Assembly: GCF_014489075.1 (NCBI RefSeq)
Contig: NZ_JACTGR010000002.1
Coordinates: forward strand, 496,001 to 560,000
Source: Sphingomonas sp. JC676
GTDB lineage: Bacteria > Pseudomonadota > Alphaproteobacteria > Sphingomonadales > Sphingomonadaceae
Length of the DNA: 64,000 bases
Direction: 5' to 3'
Below, piece after piece: positions 32,478 through 40,312 of the stretch. The notes beneath the pieces are model-generated. The model saw only the letters and a list, made by a program, of their open reading frames with translations, was not told the DNA's origin and searched no databases. The position numbers and the translations under genes were made by a program. Every line of letters starts with the position of its first letter. The first letter of the stretch is position 1.

Positions 32478-33536
32478 ATGTCGAAGACCACGATCGCGCT
32501 CGAAGCAGCCGTCGCCATTGTCATCGAAAATTCGCCGAAGGAAGCGAAGCAGACCAACCGTCAGCGCGCGGAGGTCGATCGCGCCTTTGCCCGGATCCTG
32601 AAGCTCATCGCCCCTCGCATCCGCCACTTCATCCGCCAGTACGGCCTCACCGCGCATTGGGACGATGCCGAGCAGTGCTGCGCGATCGCCGTCCACCGCG
32701 CCATCCAGGCTTATGAGCCGGAAAAGGCGCAGTTCACCACCTTCGTGAACTGGCAGATCCGCGGCGAGCTCCAGAGCCTCCGCTTCCGCCTGATGACCGA
32801 TCAGCGCCCGTCGGCGAAGAAGGTCGAGGCGACCACCGTCTCGCTCAGCGCGATCGCCCTCTCGCCGGACGGCGACGAAATGTCGCCCGAAGCGATGATC
32901 GAGGACGAAGACGCCCTCTCCCGCACCGAAGCCGCTGCGTCCGATTATCTCGCCGATGGCGCGATCTCATCGCTGATCGACGCCTATGTCGATCAGCTCC
33001 GCAAGGTGGGCATCGAGCAGCTGCGCCGCCGCCCCCGCCCGAAGCGGGAAGAGGCCGCGCTCCGCCGCGAAGGGCCGCGCCTCCGCGTCGCCACCCATGG
33101 CATCGATCCGGCCGAACTCGACAAGCTCGAAGCCAAGCTCGAGCGTGATCGCGAGATCGTCGCCCGCCGCGTGTTCCAGACCGCCACGCTCGACGATCTC
33201 TCGCTCGAGACCGGCGTCACCAAGGAGCGCGTCCGTCAGATCACCAAGCGCGCCGCCAAGACGATCGCCGAGATCGCCGCCGCCGATCCGCGTTTCGCGG
33301 TGATGGCTGAATATGGCGAGCCAGCCGCAAAGCGCCGCCAGCCGGCGTCGAGCCGCGTCGCTACCCCGATCCTTCCGGATGCGGGCCAGCTGCACAATCG
33401 CCTGGCAAGCGTCGTCGCGATCGACCCGGCAACGCTGAGCACCGCGGCAATCGCCGCAGCCGAACTTCCGGCCGAGCGCGTCGAGGCCATTCTGCTTGCC
33501 GCTTCAGCTGCACCGTCCAGCGCTGCCCTCCATTGA
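32478..33536 (+). CDS. Sigma-70 family RNA polymerase sigma factor, candidate flagellar sigma
   Basis: 352 aa. Region 2 is clear: HWDDAEQCCAIAVHRAIQAY and YEPEKAQFTTFVNWQIRGEL (the -10 recognition helix region). Region 4 is at about 235-275: TLDDLSLETGVTKERVRQIT, a good helix-turn-helix. Between them is a long acidic linker (130-160) and a basic stretch (RRRPRPKREEAALRREG); the C-terminus (300-352) is A-rich with no known domain. It matches neither FliA nor RpoH in full. AGGGGGAAGAG precedes the ATG. Located at the end of the flagellar cluster, with an upstream copy of the shared box, so it may be autoregulated and recognise that box. Confidence 0.75.
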   Translation: MSKTTIALEAAVAIVIENSPKEAKQTNRQRAEVDRAFARILKLIAPRIRHFIRQYGLTAHWDDAEQCCAIAVHRAIQAYEPEKAQFTTFVNWQIRGELQSLRFRLMTDQRPSAKKVEATTVSLSAIALSPDGDEMSPEAMIEDEDALSRTEAAASDYLADGAISSLIDAYVDQLRKVGIEQLRRRPRPKREEAALRREGPRLRVATHGIDPAELDKLEAKLERDREIVARRVFQTATLDDLSLETGVTKERVRQITKRAAKTIAEIAAADPRFAVMAEYGEPAAKRRQPASSRVATPILPDAGQLHNRLASVVAIDPATLSTAAIAAAELPAERVEAILLAASAAPSSAALH

Positions 33537-33560
33537 GAATGCGCGGACTCGATCCGCGCA

Positions 33561-33569
33561 TCCTATAAT
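33561..33569 (+). promoter_or_regulatory. Flagellar promoter core TCCTATAAT upstream of the gene at 33596
   Basis: Exact copy, 26 nt before the ATG. Confidence 0.6.
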
Positions 33570-33595
33570 GTGACTACAGCTCTGGGGATCCGACG

Positions 33596-34111
33596 ATGCA
33601 GCGCCAACCTGAAATTCTAGCCCCGGAAGCCGCGGTCCAGACGCTGCCGCGGCCCAACCGGAAGCTCACCGAGCTGGCACGGGAAGTGGTTCGCTGTGCC
33701 CAGCCGTTGCTCCCGCAAGGCGCCGGGCTGTTCCTCGGCCTGCAGCGCGACACCGAAGATACGCTGCGGCTGATCTGGTGGCGCCGCGACGATTTCCGCC
33801 TGATCGCGGAGATCGCGGCTTCGGCCGAAGGCTTCTGCCCGGAAGACACGGCGGAAGGCGCGATGCAGGATGCCGCCACGGCGCTGCTCGCCTATCTGGG
33901 GGGCCGTTGGCCGGCGACGCCCACACAGTTCGGTGTGATCACTGATGGAGTCGGCGTGGCGTTCGCGCCCGAGCATCCCGCGCCCGCCAGCGAAGGCTGG
34001 TTGCTGCGGCATGCAAGCGGCGCAGGTTCGCTCACCGCGATTCTTCCGCTCGACCGCGAAGGGCCCTGCGCTCTGCTTTGCGGTCCAATCCGTCCACTTT
34101 CATTCCATTAA
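33596..34111 (+). CDS. Unknown protein of the flagellar set
   Basis: 171 aa, soluble. Features: LTELAREVVRCAQPLLPQGA, LRLIWWRRDDFRLIAEIAAS, and a C-terminal part with WLLRHASGAGSLTAILPLDR. No domain recognised. GGGGAT lies 7 nt before the ATG. The exact TCCTATAAT box upstream and its position next to the sigma factor make it a candidate modulator (for example an anti-sigma or export-state sensor), but nothing in the sequence proves that. Confidence 0.65.
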   Translation: MQRQPEILAPEAAVQTLPRPNRKLTELAREVVRCAQPLLPQGAGLFLGLQRDTEDTLRLIWWRRDDFRLIAEIAASAEGFCPEDTAEGAMQDAATALLAYLGGRWPATPTQFGVITDGVGVAFAPEHPAPASEGWLLRHASGAGSLTAILPLDREGPCALLCGPIRPLSFH

Positions 34112-34197
34112 ATTACACAGCATTAACCTTGCGTTATCCTAAAAATACTTCAAGGTAGTCCGTAGCGTGTCCAAAATGGATGTGCGAGGGGACTGAA

Positions 34198-35307
34198 ATG
34201 GCGAAGATCAAGGGCAAGGGACGGCGTCCGGACGCTGGATCAACCCCGGGCGAGGTGCGGATAGATCTGCATCGCGCATTTATTTTTCCCAATCGCATGC
34301 GCGACCAGCGCCGCAGCCATGGCTATCCCAAGCTGCTGCGTCTCGCCGCTGCGATCCCCGAAATCCCCTATATCCGCCTGTCCAAGATCGAGCGCGGCGA
34401 GGTCGTCGCGCGGCCCGACGAGATTCGCCGCATCGCCGCGATGCTGGGAATCGCGCCGGCCGACCTGTTGCTCGACATCGACGCGCCGGGCTTCGATATC
34501 GCGGCCTGGGCCCAGCCGTTCGAGGATGGCAGCGCGCCCGATCTCGCGGAGGAACGGTTCGCCGTGCTGCTCGGCGCCGCGCTGCGCGCCCGCCGCGCCA
34601 CCGATTCCGCGCTCACCATCGCCACGGTGGAACGCGAATACAGCCTCCCGCCGGTCAATCTGTCGCGCATCGAGAATGCGCAAAAGCCGTTCGCGCGCTG
34701 GAACGCGGCGACCCAGTCCGCGCTATATGCGCTGTTCGGCGTGTCCAGCGAGGCCGGGCTGCGGCATGTGGTGGAGGAACGTCACCACGCCGGCGCGCTC
34801 GACGCCTTCATCGCCAATGTTTCCGATCCCGCGGCCCGGCACGCGCGCAGCCGCGGACGCATCGCCGAGCTTGCCGCCGCACTGGAAGCACCCGCCACCC
34901 CGCCATCCCCCGCCCAGCGCGCCACGCCAGCCGCAATCGGTTCGGTGCGGCTGATCGGCGTGCGCGGCGCACCACTGCCAAATGGTTTGATCGCCGACAC
35001 CCTCACTAGCGAGACCGTGGAGGCGCCGCACGTCGCCGGCCCGCGCGCCTTCGGCCTCAAGGTCGGTCGTGCCACGCTCGGTGGCGGACTGCCCAGCCAG
35101 GCGACCGTCATTGCCGACCCCGACCGCCTGCCCGTTCCCGGCGGCCTGGCGGCGCTGCGCGAGGAAACGGGCTGGCGCCTGCTCTCGGTCGGATCGGACC
35201 GCGCCGGCCGCATGATCGGCTACAGCGTCAATCCCGATCTCGAAGTGGCGCTCGACGATTGCGATCCCGCGCTGCTCGCCGCGATCGTCAGCGCAATCTT
35301 CGTCTGA
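34198..35307 (+). CDS. XRE-family transcriptional regulator
   Basis: 369 aa from ATG 34198 (GAGGGGA 6 nt upstream; an ATG 18 nt earlier lacks a site). Two HTH-like halves are visible: YIRLSKIERGEVVARPDEIR with IAAMLGIAPADLLLD, and a second with PPVNLSRIENAQKPFARWNA. The C-terminal 130 residues (from IGSVRLIGVRGA) resemble a LexA/S24-like beta fold but no Ser-Lys dyad is evident. Single gene between the motility cluster and the kinase; targets unknown. Confidence 0.7.
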   Translation: MAKIKGKGRRPDAGSTPGEVRIDLHRAFIFPNRMRDQRRSHGYPKLLRLAAAIPEIPYIRLSKIERGEVVARPDEIRRIAAMLGIAPADLLLDIDAPGFDIAAWAQPFEDGSAPDLAEERFAVLLGAALRARRATDSALTIATVEREYSLPPVNLSRIENAQKPFARWNAATQSALYALFGVSSEAGLRHVVEERHHAGALDAFIANVSDPAARHARSRGRIAELAAALEAPATPPSPAQRATPAAIGSVRLIGVRGAPLPNGLIADTLTSETVEAPHVAGPRAFGLKVGRATLGGGLPSQATVIADPDRLPVPGGLAALREETGWRLLSVGSDRAGRMIGYSVNPDLEVALDDCDPALLAAIVSAIFV

Positions 35308-35351
35308 GCGCGGCTCCGTGACATCTCCGCGCGCCATGCTAAGGCGCCGCC

Positions 35352-36008
35352 ATGGGTGATCTCATCGTCATCGAGGGCGCCGACGGCGTCGGCAAGAACA
35401 CCGCCTCGCGCGGCGTGTGCGACGCGCTCAACGCCGCCGGCCGCAGCGCGGTCGTGATCGGCTTTCCGCGTTATGGCGAGACCGCCGCCGGCGTCACGAT
35501 CGGCCGCTTCCTTGCCGGCGAGATGCCCGTGCCTGTCACGCCCCGCGCCGCCGCCGTGCTCTACGCGCTCGACCGGCTCGAATGGCGCGACGCGATCCTG
35601 GAAGCGCAGGCTGCCCATGACGTCGTGATCTTCGATCGCTACATCGCCTCCAACATGGCCTATCAGGCCGCCAAGCTCGAAGCCGCCGAGGCGCGCGCGA
35701 TGATGGATTGGATTCTCGCGCTCGAAATCGGCCAGTTCGCCCTGCCGCGCCCTACCCTTTCCATCTACCTCGACACGCCGTGGGACCTCGCCCGCGAGTT
35801 GATCCTGAAAAAGGCGCAGCGCAGTTATACCGAAAAGAGCTTCGACGCGTATGAAGCGGATATCGCGCTCCAGCAGCGCGTGCGCACCAATTACGAGGCG
35901 ATCGTCGCGGCCGATCTGCTGGGGCCCTGGCAGGTCGTCCATGCCAGCGAGGGCGGTGCGATGCGCGCACCGGGCGCGATCGTAGACGAGATTATTTCCC
36001 ACATCTGA
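35352..36008 (+). CDS. tmk: Thymidylate-kinase-like protein
   Basis: 218 aa, dTMP-kinase length. P-loop EGADGVGKNTAS, substrate motif IGFPRYGET, DR(Y/F) motif IFDRYIASNMAYQAAK, and a LID-like segment (AQRSYTEKSFDAYEAD). It would convert dTMP to dTDP with ATP. The Walker A final position, normally Ser or Thr, is Asn (GKN), with Thr following. It could be a paralogue rather than the essential kinase. Alone on its strand; weak SD. Confidence 0.75.
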   Translation: MGDLIVIEGADGVGKNTASRGVCDALNAAGRSAVVIGFPRYGETAAGVTIGRFLAGEMPVPVTPRAAAVLYALDRLEWRDAILEAQAAHDVVIFDRYIASNMAYQAAKLEAAEARAMMDWILALEIGQFALPRPTLSIYLDTPWDLARELILKKAQRSYTEKSFDAYEADIALQQRVRTNYEAIVAADLLGPWQVVHASEGGAMRAPGAIVDEIISHI

Positions 36009-36064
36009 AAACGGGACGCGGGATTTGGACCGTTCGGCTTGACAGCAACGCCGTGCCGACAGCA

Positions 36065-36078
36065 TGGTAGCGCTATCA
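36065..36078. promoter_or_regulatory. LacI-type operator upstream of xylX
   Basis: TGGTAGCGCTATCA, 13 of 14 bases matching the perfect palindrome at 55905. It overlaps an ATG at 36064 that opens the xylX frame, so that ATG is unlikely to be the start. Confidence 0.8.
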
Positions 36079-36105
36079 AAGCATAAACTTCACAGGCGAG
36101 AGGTC

Positions 36106-37230
36106 TTGGAAGCGTCCCCCGTTGCAATGCTGCCCGCCGACCATGCGCAGGCAATTCTGGTTGGCCGTGTCCTCACAGACGACGGTCCAAGCCCCGTCGT
36201 CGTGCGCGGCGGCACTGTCTATGACGTGTCGGCAATCGCACCCACTGTCGCCGATCTGATCGAGCGCGACGATCTCGCGATGATCGACGGCGTCGTGTTG
36301 TGCGGAGTCGAGTCGCTCGGCACGCCCGGCGGCCCGCGCCTGCTCGCGCCCGTGGATCTCCAGTGCATCAAGGCGTGCGGGGTGACCTTCGCGGTCTCCG
36401 CGATCGAGCGCGTGATCGAGGAGCGTGCGCGCGGCGACGCCGAGAAGGCGGCCACGATCCGCGGCGATCTCGAGGCGAAGGTCGGCTCGGGCATCCGCTC
36501 GGTCGTCCCCGGCAGCGCGGAAGCGGCCAACCTCAAGGCGGCGCTGATCGATGCCGGCATGTGGTCGCAATATCTGGAAGTCGCGATCGGCCCCGATGCC
36601 GAGGTGTTCACCAAGGCGCCGGTCCTCTCGGCGATCGGCTGGGGTGGCGATATCGGCATCCGTTCGGACAGCGACTGGAACAATCCCGAGCCCGAGGTCG
36701 TGCTCATCGTCGACCGCAACGGCACGCCACGCGGCGCGACACTGGGCAACGACGTCAATCTGCGCGATTTCGAGGGCCGCAGCGCGCTGCTGCTCGGCAA
36801 GGCGAAGGACAACAACGCCTCCACGTCGCTGGGCCCCTTTGTCCGCATCTTCGACGCGAGCTTCACGATGGACGATGTCCGTACGGCGGTGGTCGATCTG
36901 GAGATCGACGGACCCGAGGGCTATCGCCTGACCGGCACCAACAAGATGAGCGAGATCAGCCGCGATCCGACCGATCTCGTCCGCCAGACGCTGAGCGAGC
37001 ACCAATATCCCGATGGCTTCGCGCTGTTCCTCGGCACATTGTTCGCGCCGGTGCAGGATCGCGACCATCCCGGCCGCGGCTTCACCCACAAGGATGGCGA
37101 TGTGGTCCGCATCTCGACGCCGAAGCTCGGCAGCCTGTTCAATCGCGTCACCACATCCAAGGCTGCCGCTCCGTGGCAGTTCGGCATCCGCGACCTGATG
37201 CGGAACCTGGCGGGCCGTGGCTTGCTATGA
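36106..37230 (+). CDS. xylX: 2-keto-3-deoxy-D-xylonate dehydratase XylX (FAH family)
   Basis: About 374 aa. FAH-fold enzyme: RLLAPVDLQCIKACGVTFAV, IERVIEERARGDAEKA, SQYLEVAIGPDAEVFTKAPV, WNNPEPEVVLIVDRNG and GNDVNLRDFEGRSALLLGKA are all shared with Caulobacter XylX. It dehydrates 2-keto-3-deoxy-xylonate (L-2-keto-3-deoxyarabonate) to alpha-ketoglutarate semialdehyde. Start uncertain: TTG 36106 or ATG 36127 fit; ATG 36064 lies inside the operator. First gene of xylX-xylB-xylC. Confidence 0.9.
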   Translation: MEASPVAMLPADHAQAILVGRVLTDDGPSPVVVRGGTVYDVSAIAPTVADLIERDDLAMIDGVVLCGVESLGTPGGPRLLAPVDLQCIKACGVTFAVSAIERVIEERARGDAEKAATIRGDLEAKVGSGIRSVVPGSAEAANLKAALIDAGMWSQYLEVAIGPDAEVFTKAPVLSAIGWGGDIGIRSDSDWNNPEPEVVLIVDRNGTPRGATLGNDVNLRDFEGRSALLLGKAKDNNASTSLGPFVRIFDASFTMDDVRTAVVDLEIDGPEGYRLTGTNKMSEISRDPTDLVRQTLSEHQYPDGFALFLGTLFAPVQDRDHPGRGFTHKDGDVVRISTPKLGSLFNRVTTSKAAAPWQFGIRDLMRNLAGRGLL

Positions 37231-37299
37231 GCCGTCTACGCCAACAGAATTTCCCTTATTTCGCCAAGGTACTCCATTCTCATGTCGGAAGCTGATCCC

Positions 37300-38079
37300 A
37301 TGCACGTGCCGCTCACCAGCGATCAGCGCGCCATCTATCCCAGCCTGAAGGGCAAGCGCGTGCTGGTTACCGGCGGCGGCTCGGGCATCGGCGCGGGCAT
37401 CGTCGAAGGCTTTGCTCGCCAGGGCGCCAGGGTCACCTTTTTCGACCTCGCGCGCGAGGATTCGGAAGCCTTGGTCGCCAGCCTCGCCGGCACCGGCCCG
37501 GCCCCCGTCTTCCAGCAGCGTGACCTGACCGACATTGCCGGCCTCCAGACCGCGATCAAGCGGCTGATCGAGGAAAACGGCGCGTTCGACATCCTGATCA
37601 ACAACGCCGCCAACGATGATCGCCACTCGATCGAGGAAGTGACCGAGGAATATTGGGAAAACCGTCTCAACACCAACCTCAAGCATTTGTTCTTCGCCGC
37701 GCAATCGGTGATCCCGGCAATGAAGGCCCAAGGCTCGGGCGTGATCGTCAATCTCGGTTCGATTTCCTGGCACCTCGCGCTCGAGGGGCTGACGCTCTAC
37801 CAGACCTGCAAGGCCGCGATCGAAGGCCTGACCCGCAGTTTCGCGCGCGAGCTCGGCCCCGACAATATCCGCTCGGTCTGCATCGTCCCCGGCAACGTCA
37901 AGACGCCGCGCCAGATGAAATGGTACACGCCCGAGGGCGAGGCCGAGATCATCACCGCCCAGTGCCTGAAGGGCCGGCTGGTGCCCGACGACATCGCCGC
38001 GATGGCGATGTTCCTTGCCTCGGACGACGCCCGGCTGATAACGGGCCACGAATATTTCGTGGATGCGGGTTGGCGATAA
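37300..38079 (+). CDS. xylB: D-xylose 1-dehydrogenase XylB (SDR)
   Basis: 259 aa from ATG 37300 (GGAAG 8 nt upstream; ATG 37282 is an alternative). SDR signatures: VTGGGSGIGAGIV (NAD binding), NNAANDDRHSIEEV, catalytic SISWHL and YQTCK. PSLKGKRVLVTGGG and VPGNVKTPRQMKWYTPEGEA are nearly those of Caulobacter XylB. Oxidises D-xylose to xylonolactone with NAD. Its TAA overlaps the xylC ATG. Confidence 0.92.
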   Translation: MHVPLTSDQRAIYPSLKGKRVLVTGGGSGIGAGIVEGFARQGARVTFFDLAREDSEALVASLAGTGPAPVFQQRDLTDIAGLQTAIKRLIEENGAFDILINNAANDDRHSIEEVTEEYWENRLNTNLKHLFFAAQSVIPAMKAQGSGVIVNLGSISWHLALEGLTLYQTCKAAIEGLTRSFARELGPDNIRSVCIVPGNVKTPRQMKWYTPEGEAEIITAQCLKGRLVPDDIAAMAMFLASDDARLITGHEYFVDAGWR

Positions 38080-38969
38080 TGAGCAAAATGGTGACTTCCG
38101 GGCCCGTCAGCATCTGGCAGCTCGGAGCACCGCTCCTCGAAGGGCCGGTCTGGGTCGAGCGTGACCAGGCGCTCTGGTTCGTCGACATCAAAAGCCACAA
38201 GATCCATCGCCTCGATCCCGCGAGCGGCGCCACGCGGAGCTGGGACGCGCCCGGCCAGATCGGCTTCATCCTGCCGATCGAAAGCGGCGGCTTCGTCGCC
38301 GGGCTCCAGTCCGGCCTCGCCCGGTTCGACGAACGCGACGGCAGTTTCACCCAGATCGTAGCGCCCGAGCCCGATCTGCCCGGCAACCGCCTCAACGACG
38401 CTACCGTCGATCCGCAGGGCCGGCTCTGGTTCGGCAGCATGGACGATGGCGAGAGCCAGGCCACTGGCGCGATCTATCGCCTCGCCGCCGACGGAAGCTG
38501 CGTGCCCACCACACCGCGGGTCTCGATCACCAATGGCCCGGCGGTCAGTCCCGACGGCAGGACGCTCTATCATGTCGATACGCTGGGCGGCGTGATCTAT
38601 GCCTGCGATGTGGACGATGCCGGCATGCTGGCCAACCAGCGCGAATTCGTCCGTATCCCCAACAGCGAAGGCTATCCCGATGGCCCCACGGTCGATTCCG
38701 AAGGCTGTGTCTGGGTCGGGCTCTATAATGGCTGGACGGTGCGCCGCTATTCGCCGGCGGGCGCGCTGATCGACACCGTGCCCTTCCCCGTCAGCGCGAT
38801 CACCAAGGTCGCGTTCGGCGGTCCGGAGCTGAAGACAGTATTCGCGACCACCGCGAACAAGCACCTCTCCCCCGCCGCCCTGGAGAAGGAGCCGCACGCG
38901 GGCGACCTGTTCCGCTTCGAGGTGGATGTGCCCGGCCAACCTGGCGCGCTGATCCGCGAAGGCGTCTAG
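38079..38969 (+). CDS. xylC: D-xylono-1,4-lactonase XylC (SMP-30 family)
   Basis: 296 aa. SMP-30/gluconolactonase beta-propeller: LLEGPVWVERDQALWFVDIK (metal-binding Glu), NRLNDATVDPQGRLWFGSMD, and YHVDTLGGVIY. Hydrolyses the lactone made by XylB to D-xylonate. ATG overlaps the xylB stop. Ends in a 3-nt overlap with the convergent TetR gene. Confidence 0.9.
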   Translation: MSKMVTSGPVSIWQLGAPLLEGPVWVERDQALWFVDIKSHKIHRLDPASGATRSWDAPGQIGFILPIESGGFVAGLQSGLARFDERDGSFTQIVAPEPDLPGNRLNDATVDPQGRLWFGSMDDGESQATGAIYRLAADGSCVPTTPRVSITNGPAVSPDGRTLYHVDTLGGVIYACDVDDAGMLANQREFVRIPNSEGYPDGPTVDSEGCVWVGLYNGWTVRRYSPAGALIDTVPFPVSAITKVAFGGPELKTVFATTANKHLSPAALEKEPHAGDLFRFEVDVPGQPGALIREGV

Positions 38970-39592
38970 CCGCCATAGATAGCGCGCGTCATCGCAGCGA
39001 TTGCTGCGCGCACGCGTTCCCAGCCCGCATCGTCGCCCAGATCGATACCCATGAAGCGTCCGCCCGAAGCGTCGGCGAGCACGAGCTGCTGCACGCCCGC
39101 CACCAGCAGTGCGTTGATCATCGGCGCATCGACGCCCGCCGGCCGCCGGAGAGCGCCGCGCTCGCGCGCCACCCAGCCGGCCAGCGCCTTGCCGCGCGCC
39201 GCCGAGAAGCTGGCCGCGAGCGGTGACGGCTCGGCCAGCTCCCAGGCGATGATCCGCTGGGCGAGCCGATTGCCACGGAGCGCATCGAGCAAGGCGACCG
39301 CGAGCCGCGCCATCAGCTCGGCATAGCTCGTCGCGGGCGTAGCGGGGTTCGCCGCCAGCGCCTCTTCCAGCCAGCGCGCGACATCCTCGCCGATTGCCTC
39401 GGCCAGTCCGTCGAGCCCGCCAAAATAGCGGTAGATCAGCTGCTTGTCGCAGCCGGCCGCGCGTGCGATGCCATTGATACCCCAGTTGGCAAAGCCCTGC
39501 TCGGCGAGCAGGTCCTTGGCGGCAGCGAGTATCGCCGCGCGGGTGCGCGCCGAGTCGCGTTGCTTCACTGCACCCCTGCCTGCGCGCGCCAT
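38966..39592 (-). CDS. TetR-family transcriptional repressor
   Basis: 208 aa. HTH at 15-60: RTRAAILAAAKDLLAEQGFA and GINGIARAAGCDKQLIYRYF. C-terminal ligand domain not assignable. I chose ATG 39592 (GGGGAAGG just upstream); the longer frame to 39637 would run through operator box 1. Three 14-bp TCACC-type dyads lie in the upstream 110 bp, so it is probably autoregulated. Converges on xylC; a link to xylose is not shown. Confidence 0.85.
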   Translation of the reverse strand: MARAGRGAVKQRDSARTRAAILAAAKDLLAEQGFANWGINGIARAAGCDKQLIYRYFGGLDGLAEAIGEDVARWLEEALAANPATPATSYAELMARLAVALLDALRGNRLAQRIIAWELAEPSPLAASFSAARGKALAGWVARERGALRRPAGVDAPMINALLVAGVQQLVLADASGGRFMGIDLGDDAGWERVRAAIAAMTRAIYGG

Positions 39593-39615
39593 TCGACCTT
39601 CCCCCGCGCCCAATA

Positions 39616-39702
39616 TCACCATACGGTGACAAATCAATGCCAGAATGTCACCGGTCAGTGATATAAATTGCCGCGCGACCGCCTTTTGTCACCGTACGGT
39701 GA
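39616..39702. promoter_or_regulatory. Three TetR-type operator boxes
   Basis: TCACCATACGGTGA (39616-39629), TCACCGGTCAGTGA (39648-39661) and TCACCGTACGGTGA (39689-39702, perfect palindrome), spaced 32 and 41 bp apart start to start, upstream of the TetR gene. Confidence 0.8.
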
Positions 39703-39777
39703 TTAAACGCATAAAAGCCTGCTTGAACAAGCACTAAGGTACCGACAGCAGCGCAAGGACCCTCTAAGCGGCTTAAG

Positions 39778-39808
39778 CATTGATAGTCAATCATATTGAC
39801 TATCAATG
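39778..39808. promoter_or_regulatory. MarR operator, perfect 14-bp inverted repeat
   Basis: CATTGATAGTCAAT and ATTGACTATCAATG separated by CAT, 23 nt upstream of the marR start. The core TAGTCAAT/ATTGACTA is AT-rich as usual for MarR sites. Confidence 0.85.
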
Positions 39809-39831
39809 CTCGTTACTGTAAACCGATACGC

Positions 39832-40293
39832 ATGACCCAAGAAATATCCCCCTGGATGCACGTCACGATGCCCGCATTGCTCCGCCACGCGCGCACCACC
39901 TATGGTTCGGCGATGCGTGCCGCGCTTGCCGAGGGCGGCTTTGACGACGTGCCCGCCAACGGCATGTACGTGATCGGCGCGCTCGCGATTACCGAGACGC
40001 CGCTCAGCCAGATCATCCGCGAGCTCCGGGTAAGCAAGCAGGCGGCGGGCCAGCTCGTCGATGCGCTGGTGCTGCGCGGCTATCTCGAGCGCGAGGTCGA
40101 TCCCAACGACCGGCGGCGGCTGACCATCACCCTCACCGAACGCGGCAAGGCGGCCGCCGCCGCGCAGAGCCAGGCGGGCGAAGCGATCAACGTCGAACTG
40201 CTGGCGCGCCTGGGCGAGACCAAGATCGCCCATGCTCGCGAAGTGCTCGCGGCGCTGATCGACATGCGTGAAGAGGCCGAAGCCGGCGACTAA
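39832..40293 (+). CDS. MarR-family transcriptional regulator
   Basis: 153 aa from ATG 39832; the frame extends to 39796 but that lies within the palindrome. Winged helix: LSQIIRELRVSKQAAGQLVD (recognition helix) and LVLRGYLEREVDPNDRRRLT (wing with the MarR DxRxR motif). Probably represses itself. Divergent from the TetR gene; no adjacent efflux or catabolic gene on its strand, so its targets are elsewhere or include the GNAT gene. Confidence 0.88.
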   Translation: MTQEISPWMHVTMPALLRHARTTYGSAMRAALAEGGFDDVPANGMYVIGALAITETPLSQIIRELRVSKQAAGQLVDALVLRGYLEREVDPNDRRRLTITLTERGKAAAAAQSQAGEAINVELLARLGETKIAHAREVLAALIDMREEAEAGD

Positions 40294-40312
40294 CGGCTAT
40301 TGCAATTCACTA

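Noticed and set aside
37653..38078. A 142-codon extension of XylC
   Set aside because: It is the shadow of xylB in another frame; ATG 38079 overlaps the xylB stop and fits SMP-30 length.
38726..38732. CTATAAT inside xylC as a flagellar-type promoter
   Set aside because: It encodes Leu-Tyr-Asn-Gly in a conserved protein segment and no gene start follows.
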